NCBI GenBank assembly: GCA_040506895.1
Contig: JBEVVY010000001.1
Span: forward strand, 2,527,116 to 2,591,115
Reading direction: 5' to 3'
DNA: 64,000 bases
Source: Sedimenticola_A sp040506895
GTDB taxonomy: Bacteria > Pseudomonadota > Gammaproteobacteria > Chromatiales > Chromatiaceae
Shown here: positions 54,357 to 63,860 of the stretch, piece by piece
How positions within the stretch are numbered: position 1 is the first letter of the stretch
How the letters are laid out: the number at the start of each line of letters is the position of its first letter
Translations under genes and position numbers: made by a program
The notes under the pieces: generated by a model
Told to the model about the DNA's origin: nothing
Seen by the model: only the letters and a program-made list of their open reading frames with translations
Databases searched by the model: none

Positions 54357-55370
54357 ATGAGCTTCACTGTAAATGTCACCCCCAGTGGCCACTCATTCTC
54401 CACCGAAGAGGGAGAATCCATTCTCGACGCAGCCGAGCGCCAGGGCGTCGCCCTGCCCTACGGCTGCCGCAACGGCATGTGCGGGAGCTGTGCCGGAACC
54501 CTTGAACAGGGCGCTGTGAGCTATCCCGGTGAGGAGGAGGGTGATCTCGCACTCCAGGAAGAGAACCAGTGTCTCACCTGCAAGGCGGTACCCTCCAGCG
54601 ACATCACCATCCATATCAAGGAGGTGGAGAGCACCAAGGAGATCGAGGTGCGCACCCTGCCCAGCAAGGTGGACGAGATGGAGCAGCTGGCCCACGACGT
54701 GATGCGCATCTACCTGAAGCTGCCCGAGAACCAGCGTCTGCAGTTCCTGGCCGGCCAGTACCTTGACTTCCTGATGCCCGACGGACGTCGTCGTGCCTTC
54801 TCCATTGCCAATGCACCTCACGATGACGAGCGCATCGAGCTGCATATCCGTCGCGTACCCGGTGGCGAGTTCACCGACTACGTCTTCGAAGAGATGAAGC
54901 CGGACAACATCGAGCGCATCCAGGCTCCCCTGGGTGGCTTCTACCTGCGTGAAGAGTCCGACCGCCCGCTGATCTTCATGGCCGGCGGTACCGGCTTTGC
55001 TCCCCTCAAGGGGATCATCGAGCACGCCTTCCATATCGGCGTGGACCGTCCCATGCACCTCTTCTGGGGTGTACGTTCAGAGCGGGATCTCTACCTGGCA
55101 GGGCTCGCGGCCAAGTGGGCCGAAGAGCATGACAACTTCCAGTTCACCGCGGTGCTCTCCGAGCCCGAGGAGGGCTGGAGCGGCTCAACCGGGTGGGTCC
55201 ATGATGCGGTGGTGGCCGAGTACACCGACATGAGCGGTTACGACCTCTACATGAGCGGCCCCCCACCCATGGTGTTCGCCGGTAAGGACGCTTTCCTGGA
55301 AGCCGGACTTTCCGAAGACAACATGTACTCCGACGTCTTCGAGTGGGCCCAGGACAATCCGAACAAGTAA
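54357..55370 (+). CDS. Ferredoxin-type NAD(P)H-flavin reductase (CDP-6-deoxy-glucoseen reductase family)
   Basis: A 337-residue single-chain reductase. An N-terminal plant-type [2Fe-2S] domain (cysteines in CRNGMCGSCAG and CLTC, residues 30-75), an FAD-binding beta-barrel (RRAFSIANAP, residues 140-150) and a C-terminal NAD(P) domain (FMAGGTGFAPLKGIIEHA, GPPPMV). It transfers electrons from NAD(P)H to a partner enzyme or flavin. In gammaproteobacteria this gene is often misnamed AscD; no sugar-nucleotide cluster is adjacent, so the partner is unclear. Confidence 0.9.
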   Translation: MSFTVNVTPSGHSFSTEEGESILDAAERQGVALPYGCRNGMCGSCAGTLEQGAVSYPGEEEGDLALQEENQCLTCKAVPSSDITIHIKEVESTKEIEVRTLPSKVDEMEQLAHDVMRIYLKLPENQRLQFLAGQYLDFLMPDGRRRAFSIANAPHDDERIELHIRRVPGGEFTDYVFEEMKPDNIERIQAPLGGFYLREESDRPLIFMAGGTGFAPLKGIIEHAFHIGVDRPMHLFWGVRSERDLYLAGLAAKWAEEHDNFQFTAVLSEPEEGWSGSTGWVHDAVVAEYTDMSGYDLYMSGPPPMVFAGKDAFLEAGLSEDNMYSDVFEWAQDNPNK

Positions 55371-55393
55371 CTGCTAGCCGTTTTCCTGGCGTT

Positions 55394-55420
55394 GAAAAGG
55401 GGCCGTGAGGCCCCTTTTTC
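55394..55420 (+). terminator. Rho-independent terminator of the reductase gene
   Basis: AAAAGGGGCC and GGCCCCTTTT form a perfect 10-bp stem with a 6-base loop, followed by more T. It lies 24 bp after the stop codon. Confidence 0.92.
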
Positions 55421-55569
55421 ATTGCCCAAACGTCTATTCAACAGCGGCCTCAGCCCCCTGCCCCACAACGGTAATTAAACTAATCCCGTTCTCATCCGAC
55501 ACTATAATCAGGTAAAGCAGCGCCAACACAACAACCACAAGACCCTCAACAATCGGAAGGGGAGAGGCC

Positions 55570-56535
55570 GTGCTCAAATTCATGGACAAGATCCGGCGTC
55601 ACTCGGCGGTGGCCGGCGGCAACTTCGAAAGGATCTTCGAGGGTGCAGAGATTCCGCCCCTGCCGGCGGCGATCTCCCGGCTGATCACGGAGGTGAGCAG
55701 CGACGATCCAGATCTGCCGAAACTGAGCAACATGATCACCGCGGTTCCCGAGGTGGCCCACAAGGTGCTCAGCACCGTCAACTCCGCCTACTTCTCCCTG
55801 CCCCACAAGGTGAGCAGCATCAAGCACGGCGTCACCATCCTGGGGCTGAAGAACATAAAACCCCTGGTGCTCTCGTTCGCCATGAAGGAGTCCCTGCCCC
55901 AACCGCAGGGCAGCCTGTTCCAGGTGAAGGACTTCTGGTCCGACTCCCTGCTCAAGGCGCTGTTTGCCCGCGCCCTGGCAGATCTACACTGCAAACCGGA
56001 CCGGGAGGAGGCGTTCACCGCCATGCTGCTGGCGGATATCGCACTGCCGGTGCTGCTCTCCTCCTGGGGCGAGTATTACGAGCCCCTGGTTGAGCAGTGG
56101 CAGAGCTCGCCGGGCAGGCTTTCCGATACCGAGCGCCAGAGCTTCAAGTGGGACCATGCCCAGGCAGGCGCCTGGATACTTCAGAACTGGGACTTCCCTG
56201 CGGAGCTGGTCTGCTTCGTCGGCCTGCACAACGCGGACCGGGAGCAGCTGCGGGAGCTGGAGTTGGAGGATACCGTAGCCCTGCCCGTCACCACCGCCGC
56301 CCTGCTGCCGAGTTGCCGCCGGCCCGACCCGGTGCGTACCAGGCAGGTGGTGGATAGCGCCCTGGAGACATTCGACCTGTCACCGGCGGGACTGTCTGAA
56401 CTGCTCGATGGTGTGAACAGGGACTTCTCCGAGATCTGCAACCTCTTCGACCTGGCCCCGGCCCATGGTCAGGAGGTGCTCGGTCACCTGCAGGAGAACC
56501 TGTCGCTACGCCTGGAGGCGGAAGACGATGGATAG
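55570..56535 (+). CDS. HDOD-domain signalling protein
   Basis: A 321-residue protein with an HDOD domain at about residues 20-220 (IPPLPAAISRLITEVSSDD, ITAVPEVAHKVLSTVNSAYFS, HGVTILGLKNIKPLVLSFAM). The metal-binding HD residues are replaced, so it is a protein-binding relative rather than a phosphodiesterase. The GTG start follows GGAAGGGGAGAG. It overlaps the HPP gene by 8 bp. Confidence 0.9.
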   Translation: MLKFMDKIRRHSAVAGGNFERIFEGAEIPPLPAAISRLITEVSSDDPDLPKLSNMITAVPEVAHKVLSTVNSAYFSLPHKVSSIKHGVTILGLKNIKPLVLSFAMKESLPQPQGSLFQVKDFWSDSLLKALFARALADLHCKPDREEAFTAMLLADIALPVLLSSWGEYYEPLVEQWQSSPGRLSDTERQSFKWDHAQAGAWILQNWDFPAELVCFVGLHNADREQLRELELEDTVALPVTTAALLPSCRRPDPVRTRQVVDSALETFDLSPAGLSELLDGVNRDFSEICNLFDLAPAHGQEVLGHLQENLSLRLEAEDDG

Positions 56536-57289
56536 GGATGACAAGTTCGAGGCCCTGGCCAAAAAGCAGACCCAGCGCAATGGGCGGGGCGCTCCCCCCC
56601 AGGCCAGCGGGCTCTACCGCCTGGTCGCGTTCTTCACCCAGATGCAGCTCGGCTACCTGCTGAAGGACAGCAGGCACTCGAAGACCGCGGTGCGTATCTT
56701 CGTCTTCCTGGAGGGGCTGAGTGCCCTGGCGATCATCTCCACCGCCGCCTTCCTGGCCAAGCTGCCCCTGCTGTTCCCGCCCCTCGGACCGTCAGCCTTC
56801 ATCCTCTTCAGAACACCCCTTTCACGGGCCGCCGCACCCCGGGCGGTGTTCCTTGCCCACAACATGGCGATGGTGATCGGAATCGCTATGTTGCACCTGT
56901 TCGCCCTGCTCTACCCCGAGGCCGACCTGCACGGCAGTGATGCCCTCAACTGGCCCCGTATCTTCGCACTCTCTCTTGCCATGGGTCTCACCAGCCTGGG
57001 CATGATCCTGTTCAACTGCGCCCACCCGCCAGCCGCCGCCACCACCCTGATCGCCGCCATGGGTTATTTCGACGGCCCACTGCAGATCGCCGCCCTGCCG
57101 GTGGCAGTGGCACTGCTGCTGCTCCAGGCCTACATTTTCAACCGCCTGCTGGGTGGGTTGCCGTTTCCCGCCTGGCAGTTCGACCGCAAGGCGGCCAGGC
57201 AGTACCCCGACCTGGCGGGGCTGGGGGATCAGAAGGTCTCGTACTGGGAGGAGATTGCCGGACAGGTGTTCGAACGGCGCAAGAGATGA
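56528..57289 (+). CDS. HPP-family membrane protein
   Basis: A 253-residue inner-membrane protein with four transmembrane segments in the HPP domain (about residues 60-200). The motif PPLGPSAFILF matches the family signature, and the His-Pro-Pro (HPPAAATTLIAAMG) that names it is present. Some HPP proteins are nitrite transporters in algae and cyanobacteria; here the substrate is unknown. The ATG at 56528 overlaps the HDOD stop. Confidence 0.88.
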   Translation: MDRDDKFEALAKKQTQRNGRGAPPQASGLYRLVAFFTQMQLGYLLKDSRHSKTAVRIFVFLEGLSALAIISTAAFLAKLPLLFPPLGPSAFILFRTPLSRAAAPRAVFLAHNMAMVIGIAMLHLFALLYPEADLHGSDALNWPRIFALSLAMGLTSLGMILFNCAHPPAAATTLIAAMGYFDGPLQIAALPVAVALLLLQAYIFNRLLGGLPFPAWQFDRKAARQYPDLAGLGDQKVSYWEEIAGQVFERRKR

Positions 57290-57297
57290 TGCCGATT

Positions 57298-57507
57298 GGT
57301 GGGTTACGCTAACGCTAACCCACCCTACGACTCCCCTAATTGAAAAATGTAGGGTGCAATAGCGCAGCGTATTGCACCACCCGATGGAGGGTTACTCTTC
57401 GCCAACCCACCCTACAACTTCCCCTTATTGAAAAACGTAGGGTGCAATAGCACAGCGTATTGCACCGCCCCGATGGTGGGTTACGCTAACGCTAACCCAC
57501 CCTACGG
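57298..57507. repeat. REP cluster E: four palindromes in a row
   Basis: Two GGTGGGTT/AACCCACC units with a diverged third (GGAGGGTTACTCTTCGCCAACCCACCC) and two TAGGGTGCAATAGCGCAGCG/ATTGCACC units alternate over 210 bp. The spacer AATTGAAAAA differs from that of C and D. The last unit contains the stop codon of the hemY-like gene. Confidence 0.9.
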
Positions 57508-58800
57508 CTTGGCCAGTTCCAGTTTCGGGGGGTTGATATCCGTCGGCTGTGCGTTCGTATCGGCAGATTCAAGCTGCCCCCCGCTGCGCTCCAGGCTGGC
57601 GGGCAGTTCGGGCATGGCGACCTTGCTGTTCAATGCCAACCCTTCGCGGAAGCAGGCCATCGCCTTTTCGGTCTCACCCATACGTTCAAGCAGAAGGCCG
57701 AGTTCACGGTAGGCATCTGATGGCGCACCGACCCCGATACACGCTTCGTAGTAACTGCGGGCCTTGCCCCAGAGTTTGTTACGCAGGCTGAGACGGGCGA
57801 GGGCCAGCAGCAGCACCGGGTTGCTGGACTGCTCTGGGGCCCACTGTTCGGCCCTGGTCAGCTGGTGGGCGGGGTCACTGCCCTCGACACGGCCGTAGAG
57901 ATCCGCCAGTTCATCGTTCCAGTGGCGACCCAGGGTTTCGATCAGCAGGGCGATCACCTGGTCGAACTGGCGTCGGTTCATCAGGTGATTGACGTAGCTG
58001 CTCACCATCTCCTCGCGCTGGCGTACCGGGTGGGGGATGCCTTTCCAGGTCTCCATCAGCTGGGCCGGATTCTCGGACTGGGCCGCCCGGTCCAGCAGCT
58101 TGCGATAGACGCCCTGCTCCAGCGCCTGCAGCTCGTCGCCATCCACCACCTTGCGCTTCTTCAGTACCGGCAGCAGGGTGTGGAGCTCCTGCCAATCTCC
58201 GAGGCGCTCGTAAAGCTCCTTGAGCAGTTTCAGCACGTGGGTGTGCTTTGGCGCAATCTGGCGAAGGTGTTTCAGGGTCGCCAGGGCCTGTTCGTACTGT
58301 TCATGGCTGAGCTGCAGCTCGGCCTGGGTCAGGCCCACCGCCACGTCAGCCGACGGCATGCTTTCATGGGCCAGCTGGAGATACTGGTCGCGATGGTCAT
58401 GGGCACCCTGCTGCTGGGCGGACCGGGCCGCGGCGAGGTAGTTGATCAACGGTGTCTCGGAGCGCGTGGCGTAGCGGATGAGGTTCTTTTCGGCCAGTTT
58501 CCAGTGGCCCTCGGACAGCTCCACCAGTCCCTGGGTCAGGGAGCGCCTGGCCTGGCGGGCCTGGCGGCGCAGACGCCAGCCATGGAAACGTTCCGGCACG
58601 CCCCACACCCGCACAAGGCTGCGCAGCAGGACGTAGAGCCCGATGAAGAGCGCCAGGTCCAGCAGCAGGAAGAAGGCGAGACTGCCCTCGACGGTCCAGT
58701 GACCGTAGCCGATCAGGATGTAGCCGTTGTCCTCGAGAACGACCAGTGTCAGGGCAACAGAGACGGCGACGGCCAGCAGGGCAATGATGAGGTTCTTCAT
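57502..58800 (-). CDS. hemY: HemY-like TPR membrane protein
   Basis: A 432-residue protein of the proteobacterial HemY family (not protoporphyrinogen oxidase of Bacillus). Two transmembrane helices at the N-terminus (about 3-22 and 40-62) are followed by TPR repeats (from about residue 95 to the end). A role in haem synthesis is inferred from its position in the hemCDXY operon. It starts 1 bp from the HemX stop (overlap). Stop in REP cluster E. Confidence 0.88.
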   Translation of the reverse strand: MKNLIIALLAVAVSVALTLVVLEDNGYILIGYGHWTVEGSLAFFLLLDLALFIGLYVLLRSLVRVWGVPERFHGWRLRRQARQARRSLTQGLVELSEGHWKLAEKNLIRYATRSETPLINYLAAARSAQQQGAHDHRDQYLQLAHESMPSADVAVGLTQAELQLSHEQYEQALATLKHLRQIAPKHTHVLKLLKELYERLGDWQELHTLLPVLKKRKVVDGDELQALEQGVYRKLLDRAAQSENPAQLMETWKGIPHPVRQREEMVSSYVNHLMNRRQFDQVIALLIETLGRHWNDELADLYGRVEGSDPAHQLTRAEQWAPEQSSNPVLLLALARLSLRNKLWGKARSYYEACIGVGAPSDAYRELGLLLERMGETEKAMACFREGLALNSKVAMPELPASLERSGGQLESADTNAQPTDINPPKLELAKP

Positions 58801-59978
58801 CAGGCATCGCCCCCGCTGCTCTTGAGCCGGGCACGCAGCTCCATGAGTGAAGCGGATATATCCGGCAGCGCCGGGCTGATATCGATAGCCTTGAGCTGTT
58901 CGATCTCGCCGAGCATCGCCCTGGCGACCTGGCTTTCCGTATCGAACAGGTCACCCAGCCACTGCTCGGCGGTCTCCAGGCTGGCAATGTAGAGAATGCG
59001 GTCTCCGCGCAGCATCGACATGCGTGCCGCCTCGAGTTGCAGGCGGAGGTTCTGGTAGACGAAGAACTGCTGCTCCGGCGGCAGCATGGCGCTGACCGGT
59101 TTGCCGTGGTGGCGGATCACCATCACCGATTTGAAGCCTTCCCAGCCGTCCTGCAGCATGGTCTTGAGGGTGCGATCGCCGCCCTCTTCAGGTTCATCCG
59201 CGGCACTCTCCTGCCGGGGTGCCGGCTCGGTGCCGATGATTTTCAGCTTGTTAATCTGGCCGACCATGGCGGCCAGCCTGGAGGAGAGTCCCGTGCGGTC
59301 CACCCTGGCCACGGACTGCAGCGAGGCGATCTCTCCCGCGAGGGTCTGTCGCACATCGCTCCAGCCGGGATCACCGGAGTCGCTCAGCCGGCCATCGGCA
59401 GCCTGCAGCGCCTTGATGGCCGTTTCCACATCCCGCTCCAGGCGGAGACGGTGGTTGGCCACCCGCATCAGGTACTCCGCCTCGCTGGCCATCCAGGCGG
59501 TGCTCTCCCGGCCCACGCGATCGTAGACCGAGGCCAGGGAGTCGCTCATCTCCCTGCTCTGCTGCTCCAGCCTGGCCCTCTCGCTGGCCAGCTTTTCATC
59601 CTGGCTGGCGAGGGTCTCTTTCTGCAGGGCGATCGCCTCGGCCTGCTCCTGGTAGGCCTTTCGCGTCACTTCCAGGCGCTGTTGCAGGGTGCTGCGTGCA
59701 TCTTCGGCCTGGGCGATGGCACGGTTCATCTCCTGCAGCGAGCCCTGCAGGCTGCTCCAGTAGTTGTATCCGAAACCGAGCAGTGCCAGGATACCGACAA
59801 TACCGACCAGCGCCAGAACCAGTGCCAGGCTGAGGGGGCTTTTGCCGGGGGAGCGTTTGCCTCCCTCCTCGCCCTCGCGGACCTCGGTCACCTCGGCATC
59901 GACGATCTCGCCCTCCGGGGGTTCCGACGGGCCGTCCATCGGTTCCAGTTCGGCGTCACGTTCTCTCTGATCGCTCAT
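58800..59978 (-). CDS. hemX: HemX-like membrane protein
   Basis: A 392-residue protein with an acidic N-terminal tail, one transmembrane segment (SLALVLALVGIVGILALLGF, about residues 48-68) and a long periplasmic coiled coil (75-150) followed by a helical domain. It is sometimes called uroporphyrinogen-III C-methyltransferase, but no methyltransferase motif is present. The order hemC-hemD-hemX-hemY is that of E. coli and Pseudomonas. Confidence 0.9.
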   Translation of the reverse strand: MSDQRERDAELEPMDGPSEPPEGEIVDAEVTEVREGEEGGKRSPGKSPLSLALVLALVGIVGILALLGFGYNYWSSLQGSLQEMNRAIAQAEDARSTLQQRLEVTRKAYQEQAEAIALQKETLASQDEKLASERARLEQQSREMSDSLASVYDRVGRESTAWMASEAEYLMRVANHRLRLERDVETAIKALQAADGRLSDSGDPGWSDVRQTLAGEIASLQSVARVDRTGLSSRLAAMVGQINKLKIIGTEPAPRQESAADEPEEGGDRTLKTMLQDGWEGFKSVMVIRHHGKPVSAMLPPEQQFFVYQNLRLQLEAARMSMLRGDRILYIASLETAEQWLGDLFDTESQVARAMLGEIEQLKAIDISPALPDISASLMELRARLKSSGGDA

Positions 59979-60097
59979 CTATCTATCCATCTCGAAAAAA
60001 GTCAGCTATGGCACCCGGGTTATTATTCTGTTGATCGGGCCGTTGACCCTATCCTACTTTGTCAGCAGTGGTGGCGGCCAGTGCTTTGGCGCAGAAC

Positions 60098-60886
60098 TCA
60101 GACGCGGTGACCCTGCCAGTTGCAGATCGCCTTCAGCATACTGCGGTCGTCCGCCCCCCGGGCCAGAATCACCTGGCTGAAACCGAGCGCCCTGGCATGT
60201 TCGCGCATCCGTTCACTGATCACCAGCAGCGGTGCCTCCAGTAACCGCTTGCGACCGGCATCTCCCAGCAGGGTACAGAGGTTGTCCAGTACCTGGTTGC
60301 TGGTGGCGGTCACCAGGTCGACGTCTGCCCAGCGGTTGAGCAGCAGGGTGGGATCTTTGTCAGGACAGAGGCGCTGATACACCTCGGCGTAGTCGACACG
60401 GGCGCCGCGCGCCCCCAGCCCTTCACCGAGCAGGGCACGCCCGCCCTTGCCGCGAAAGATGACGATCTGGTTGCCGGAGATCTCCTGCAGCGCCTCGGTG
60501 GCCAGCAGCGCCTCGCTGTCGAAGCCGTCGTCGGGAACGATATCCACCGCGTAGCCGGCCCGGGCCAGGGTGTTGGCGGTACTGCGCCCCACCGCACCGA
60601 TCTTCAGCCCCTCCGGCAGACCGTCCGTACCAAGCAGTTCGAGCGCGCCGACCACGGCGTTTGGGCTGATGAACAGCGCCACCTGGTAATCTTCGATATG
60701 GTCGAGAATCTTTGCGGTTTGCCGGGGATCGGCGGGACCGCCGATCTCCACGGCGGGAAAGCGCAACGCCCTGCCGCCGTGCTCGCGGATCTGCCGGCAG
60801 AGCCCCTCGGCCTGGTGTTCGGCCCGGGTCACCAGGATGCCGAGTCCATCCAGATCGCAGGGCAGTGGCATGGAGGGGTCGCTCAT
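60098..60886 (-). CDS. hemD: Uroporphyrinogen-III synthase
   Basis: Cyclises hydroxymethylbilane with ring-D inversion. 262 residues in two alpha/beta domains; the family is very divergent, but ILVTRAEHQAEGLCRQI, FISPNAVVGALEL, AVGRSTANTLARAGY and the LVTATSNQVLDNL segment are typical. It follows hemC by 15 bp. Confidence 0.93.
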   Translation of the reverse strand: MSDPSMPLPCDLDGLGILVTRAEHQAEGLCRQIREHGGRALRFPAVEIGGPADPRQTAKILDHIEDYQVALFISPNAVVGALELLGTDGLPEGLKIGAVGRSTANTLARAGYAVDIVPDDGFDSEALLATEALQEISGNQIVIFRGKGGRALLGEGLGARGARVDYAEVYQRLCPDKDPTLLLNRWADVDLVTATSNQVLDNLCTLLGDAGRKRLLEAPLLVISERMREHARALGFSQVILARGADDRSMLKAICNWQGHRV

Positions 60887-60901
60887 GGCTGGCAGCTGAG
60901 C

Positions 60902-61831
60902 CTATTCCCCGTAGAGATGGGCCAGCACCTGGTCGGCACCCTGACCCAGAAGATCCTCGGCGATTGCGATGCCGAGGGATTCGGCCTCCTCCCGGGTGCC
61001 ATGGGCCTCGGCACGCATGATACGGCTGCCGTCGGGCTCGCCCACCAGGCCGTGCATGTGGATGCGGTCGTGGTTGAGTACCGCGTAGCCGCCGATGGGT
61101 ACCTGGCAACCGCCCATCAGGCGGTTGTTCATGGCCCGCTCCGCGGTGACACAGATCGCGGTCTCTTCATCGTGCAGCACCTGGATCACCTCGTTGACCC
61201 AGGGATCATCCACCCGACACTCGATACCGATGGCGCCCTGACCGATGGCGGGCAGGCTCTGGTCAGGCTCGATGAACGAGGTGATACGGGTCTCGAACTC
61301 CAGCCGTTTGAGTCCGGCAGAGGCGAGGATGATGGCGTCGAATTCCCCCTCGTCGAGCTTGCGCAGACGGGTGTTCACGTTGCCACGCAGGGGGGCGATC
61401 TTGAGATCCGGGCGGCGCTCGGTGAGCTGGCACTGGCGACGCAGGCTGGAGGTGCCCACCACTGAACCCTCGGGCAGCTCGTCCAGGTTGGCGTACTTGT
61501 TGGAGACGAAGGCGTCACGGGGATCTTCCCGCTCCAGTATCACTGCAAGGTGCAGCCCCTCGGGCAGTTCAACCGGCACATCCTTCATGGAGTGCACGGC
61601 GATGTCGGCCCGGCCTTCCAGCATGCCCTGCTCCAGCTCCTTGACGAACAGGCCCTTGCCGCCGATCTTGGCCAGCGGGGTATCGAGGATCTTGTCGCCC
61701 TGGGTGCTCATGCCCACCAGTTCCACCTGGAGTCCGGGATGGGCCTGGCGCAGCTTGCGGGAGACATGCTCCGCCTGCCACATGGCGAGGGGGGATTTGC
61801 GGGTTGCGATGCGGAGGGTCTTGTCAGTCAT
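60902..61831 (-). CDS. hemC: Porphobilinogen deaminase (hydroxymethylbilane synthase)
   Basis: Polymerises four porphobilinogens. 309 residues. The dipyrromethane-cofactor cysteine is in GGCQVPIGGYA at about residue 242; the catalytic Asp is in MKDVPVELPEGL. RIATRKSPLAMWQAE at the start is diagnostic. It heads the hemCDXY operon; algR lies upstream on the same strand. Confidence 0.97.
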   Translation of the reverse strand: MTDKTLRIATRKSPLAMWQAEHVSRKLRQAHPGLQVELVGMSTQGDKILDTPLAKIGGKGLFVKELEQGMLEGRADIAVHSMKDVPVELPEGLHLAVILEREDPRDAFVSNKYANLDELPEGSVVGTSSLRRQCQLTERRPDLKIAPLRGNVNTRLRKLDEGEFDAIILASAGLKRLEFETRITSFIEPDQSLPAIGQGAIGIECRVDDPWVNEVIQVLHDEETAICVTAERAMNNRLMGGCQVPIGGYAVLNHDRIHMHGLVGEPDGSRIMRAEAHGTREEAESLGIAIAEDLLGQGADQVLAHLYGE

Positions 61832-61893
61832 GGTTGTACGGCTTCAGCACTGGAAAAAAAGCCATCCTAAAGCCTCCCCGCCGGTGTGGCAAA

Positions 61894-62628
61894 TCAGCCG
61901 TTCCTCTTCAGCCAGCGTCTCACCTCGGGGAGATGGCGCCGACTGATCTCGAGCTGTTCATCGACACCCCTGAGGCTGGCCATGGCGTGGCCCTCCGGAC
62001 CCTTCACCAGGCCACCCAGCCTGTCCCGGGCAATCAGTGCGTTGCGGTGTATGCGCAGGAAACGCTCACCGTAGCGCTCCTCGAGGGCCTTGAGGGAGTC
62101 CTCGAGTAGAACCTCGCCCCCCTCGTGGCGGATGGTGACGTATTTCTGGTCCGCCTTGAAATAGATGATCTCGTCCAGGGGTATGCGCAGCAGCCCGCCA
62201 CGGTAGCTGACGCTGATCGACTCGGCTGCGGGTTTGCGCAGGGACTCGATGGCCTGCAGTTGGGGACGGGTGAGCGTGGCCGCCCGCTGCAGCGCCTTCT
62301 CCAGGCGCGCACTGCGGATCGGCTTGAGCAGGTAGTCCACCGCGTTGTCCTCGAACGCCTCCAGGGCGTGCTCCTCGTAGGCGGTGGTGAAGATGACCGC
62401 CGGCGGTGTCTCCCATTCGGACAGCTCCGCGGCTACCGCGAGACCGTCCTTGCCCGGCATGCGGATGTCCAGCAGCAGCAGGTCGACCTCCTGGTCACTG
62501 CAGAACTGGAGCGCCTCGTGGCCATTGGCCGCCTCGCCCACCACTTGGTAGGGCGCTCCCAGCTCTTCGATCAGGGCACGCAGCCGCCCCCTTGCCGGCA
62601 GCTCGTCATCCACGATCAGTATCTTCAT
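61894..62628 (-). CDS. algR: LytTR response regulator (AlgR-like)
   Basis: A 244-residue regulator with a receiver domain (ILIVDDELPARGRLRALI; phospho-acceptor Asp in LLLLDIRMPGKDG) and a C-terminal LytTR DNA-binding domain (RLLRIPLDEIIYFKADQKYV; FLRIHRNALIAR). The start at 62628 (MKILIVDDE) gives the right length; five codons upstream in frame is another ATG. It is 12 bp overlapped with the kinase stop. It would control virulence-, motility- or alginate-type genes as in Pseudomonas; targets are not visible here. Confidence 0.9.
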   Translation of the reverse strand: MKILIVDDELPARGRLRALIEELGAPYQVVGEAANGHEALQFCSDQEVDLLLLDIRMPGKDGLAVAAELSEWETPPAVIFTTAYEEHALEAFEDNAVDYLLKPIRSARLEKALQRAATLTRPQLQAIESLRKPAAESISVSYRGGLLRIPLDEIIYFKADQKYVTIRHEGGEVLLEDSLKALEERYGERFLRIHRNALIARDRLGGLVKGPEGHAMASLRGVDEQLEISRRHLPEVRRWLKRNG

Positions 62629-62639
62629 CTCCTCGGGCC

Positions 62640-63701
62640 TCACACTTTCCAGGGGTGGGGAAACACCACCCGCACCTGGTGGTTGCCATCCACCTTGCTG
62701 ATAGTCAGGCCGGCATCACCCGAAAAGAACCCCTCAAGCCGCTGGCGGGTGTTCTCCAGGGCCATGCGGTTGCCTTCACGATGATGCTCCGAGGGTGCCG
62801 ACGGCAGGGTGTTGCTGATGCTCAGGTTCACCTTCTGCCGGCGATAGCGTCCACAGATCTGGATCAGGCCGGGCTCGCTGGCGGGCTCGATACCGTGGTA
62901 GATGGCATTCTCCAGCAGCGGCTGAAGCACCAATGTCGGTAACGGGGCCTGCAGGGGCAGGTCGTCATCCAGGTCCCACTCCACCCTGAGCCGGGCCCCC
63001 AGCCGTTCACCCTCGATGCGCAGGTAGTGCCTGATCAGGTCCAGTTCATCACCCAGCGTGGATTTTCTGTCGCTGCGGGTGAGCGATGCGCGGAACAGTT
63101 CCGAGAGATCCTCAACCACGGTCTCGGCCAGCTTGGGATTGGTACGGGTCAGGTGGGCGATGGTGTTCATACTGTTGAACAGGAAATGGGGGCGTATGCG
63201 TGACTGCAGCGCCTGGAATCGTGAGTGTGACTCCGCCACCACCTGCTTTCGCCACAGGTGCTGAATATAGAAGTAACGCAATACCAGGGCAGTGACGATA
63301 CCACTCACCCCCAGGTTCTTGAGTACCACCGTCGCATCCATGGCCGGCTCCAGCGTGAGGGGCAGCAACAGCCTGGAGAGCCACGCCACGCACATCGTCA
63401 GCAGCAGCACCAGGAGCCATGCCACTACGCCCGCCTGGCCGTCGCTCAGCCTGTTGAGCCAGCGACGCAACAGGCAGAGCATGGCCGCGCTTAACAGGGC
63501 GATCCACTGCACGTAGAGCGAGTAGAGGCTCAGTTCCAGGGTGAAGTTCTCCAATGAGGGTATGGAGACCAGTGTGAGGACAATAGCCAGCAGTTCGGCC
63601 GTGACCACCAGTGCGAACACCACGTGGATGCTGCAGAAGTTGGGCAGAAACGATGAGCCCGCTTTCACCCCGGGTTGCCGGGTTTCTGTGGAGTCCGCCA
63701 T
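62640..63701 (-). CDS. algZ: LytS/AlgZ-type sensor histidine kinase
   Basis: A 353-residue membrane kinase with four or five transmembrane segments (about residues 20-140) and a cytoplasmic His_kinase domain: QSRIRPHFLFNSMNTIAHL (phospho-acceptor His) and LPTLVLQPLLENAIYHGIEP (N-box). This is the AlgZ/FimS architecture. Partner of the adjacent AlgR-like regulator. The start at 63701 is chosen over an upstream in-frame ATG at 63764. Divergent from argH. Confidence 0.88.
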   Translation of the reverse strand: MADSTETRQPGVKAGSSFLPNFCSIHVVFALVVTAELLAIVLTLVSIPSLENFTLELSLYSLYVQWIALLSAAMLCLLRRWLNRLSDGQAGVVAWLLVLLLTMCVAWLSRLLLPLTLEPAMDATVVLKNLGVSGIVTALVLRYFYIQHLWRKQVVAESHSRFQALQSRIRPHFLFNSMNTIAHLTRTNPKLAETVVEDLSELFRASLTRSDRKSTLGDELDLIRHYLRIEGERLGARLRVEWDLDDDLPLQAPLPTLVLQPLLENAIYHGIEPASEPGLIQICGRYRRQKVNLSISNTLPSAPSEHHREGNRMALENTRQRLEGFFSGDAGLTISKVDGNHQVRVVFPHPWKV

Positions 63702-63799
63702 TTTCTTTTTCTGTTTTCTCCGAGCCGTCCAGGACCTGCTAAGGTGTTGAGAATCCTGATACAATCCATTCCCTAATTATGAACCCTGTTTTGTATCAA

Positions 63800-63828
63800 T
63801 TCACACTATCTGTCGAAAATAGTGTGAA
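63800..63828. promoter_or_regulatory. 10-bp perfect inverted repeat in the algZ-argH gap
   Basis: TTCACACTAT and ATAGTGTGAA with a 9-base loop, between divergent algZ and argH. It could be an operator or a hairpin in the argH leader. A partial TTCACA copy is also present at 34565. Confidence 0.5.
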
Positions 63829-63860
63829 CTGACGGAACACGTTGCGCAGGAAAACCGTAG

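Noticed and set aside
37811..57507. Repeated palindromes considered as CRISPR-like
   Set aside because: The units are dispersed, palindromic, in two types and associated with a RAYT gene; no regular spacers or cas genes.
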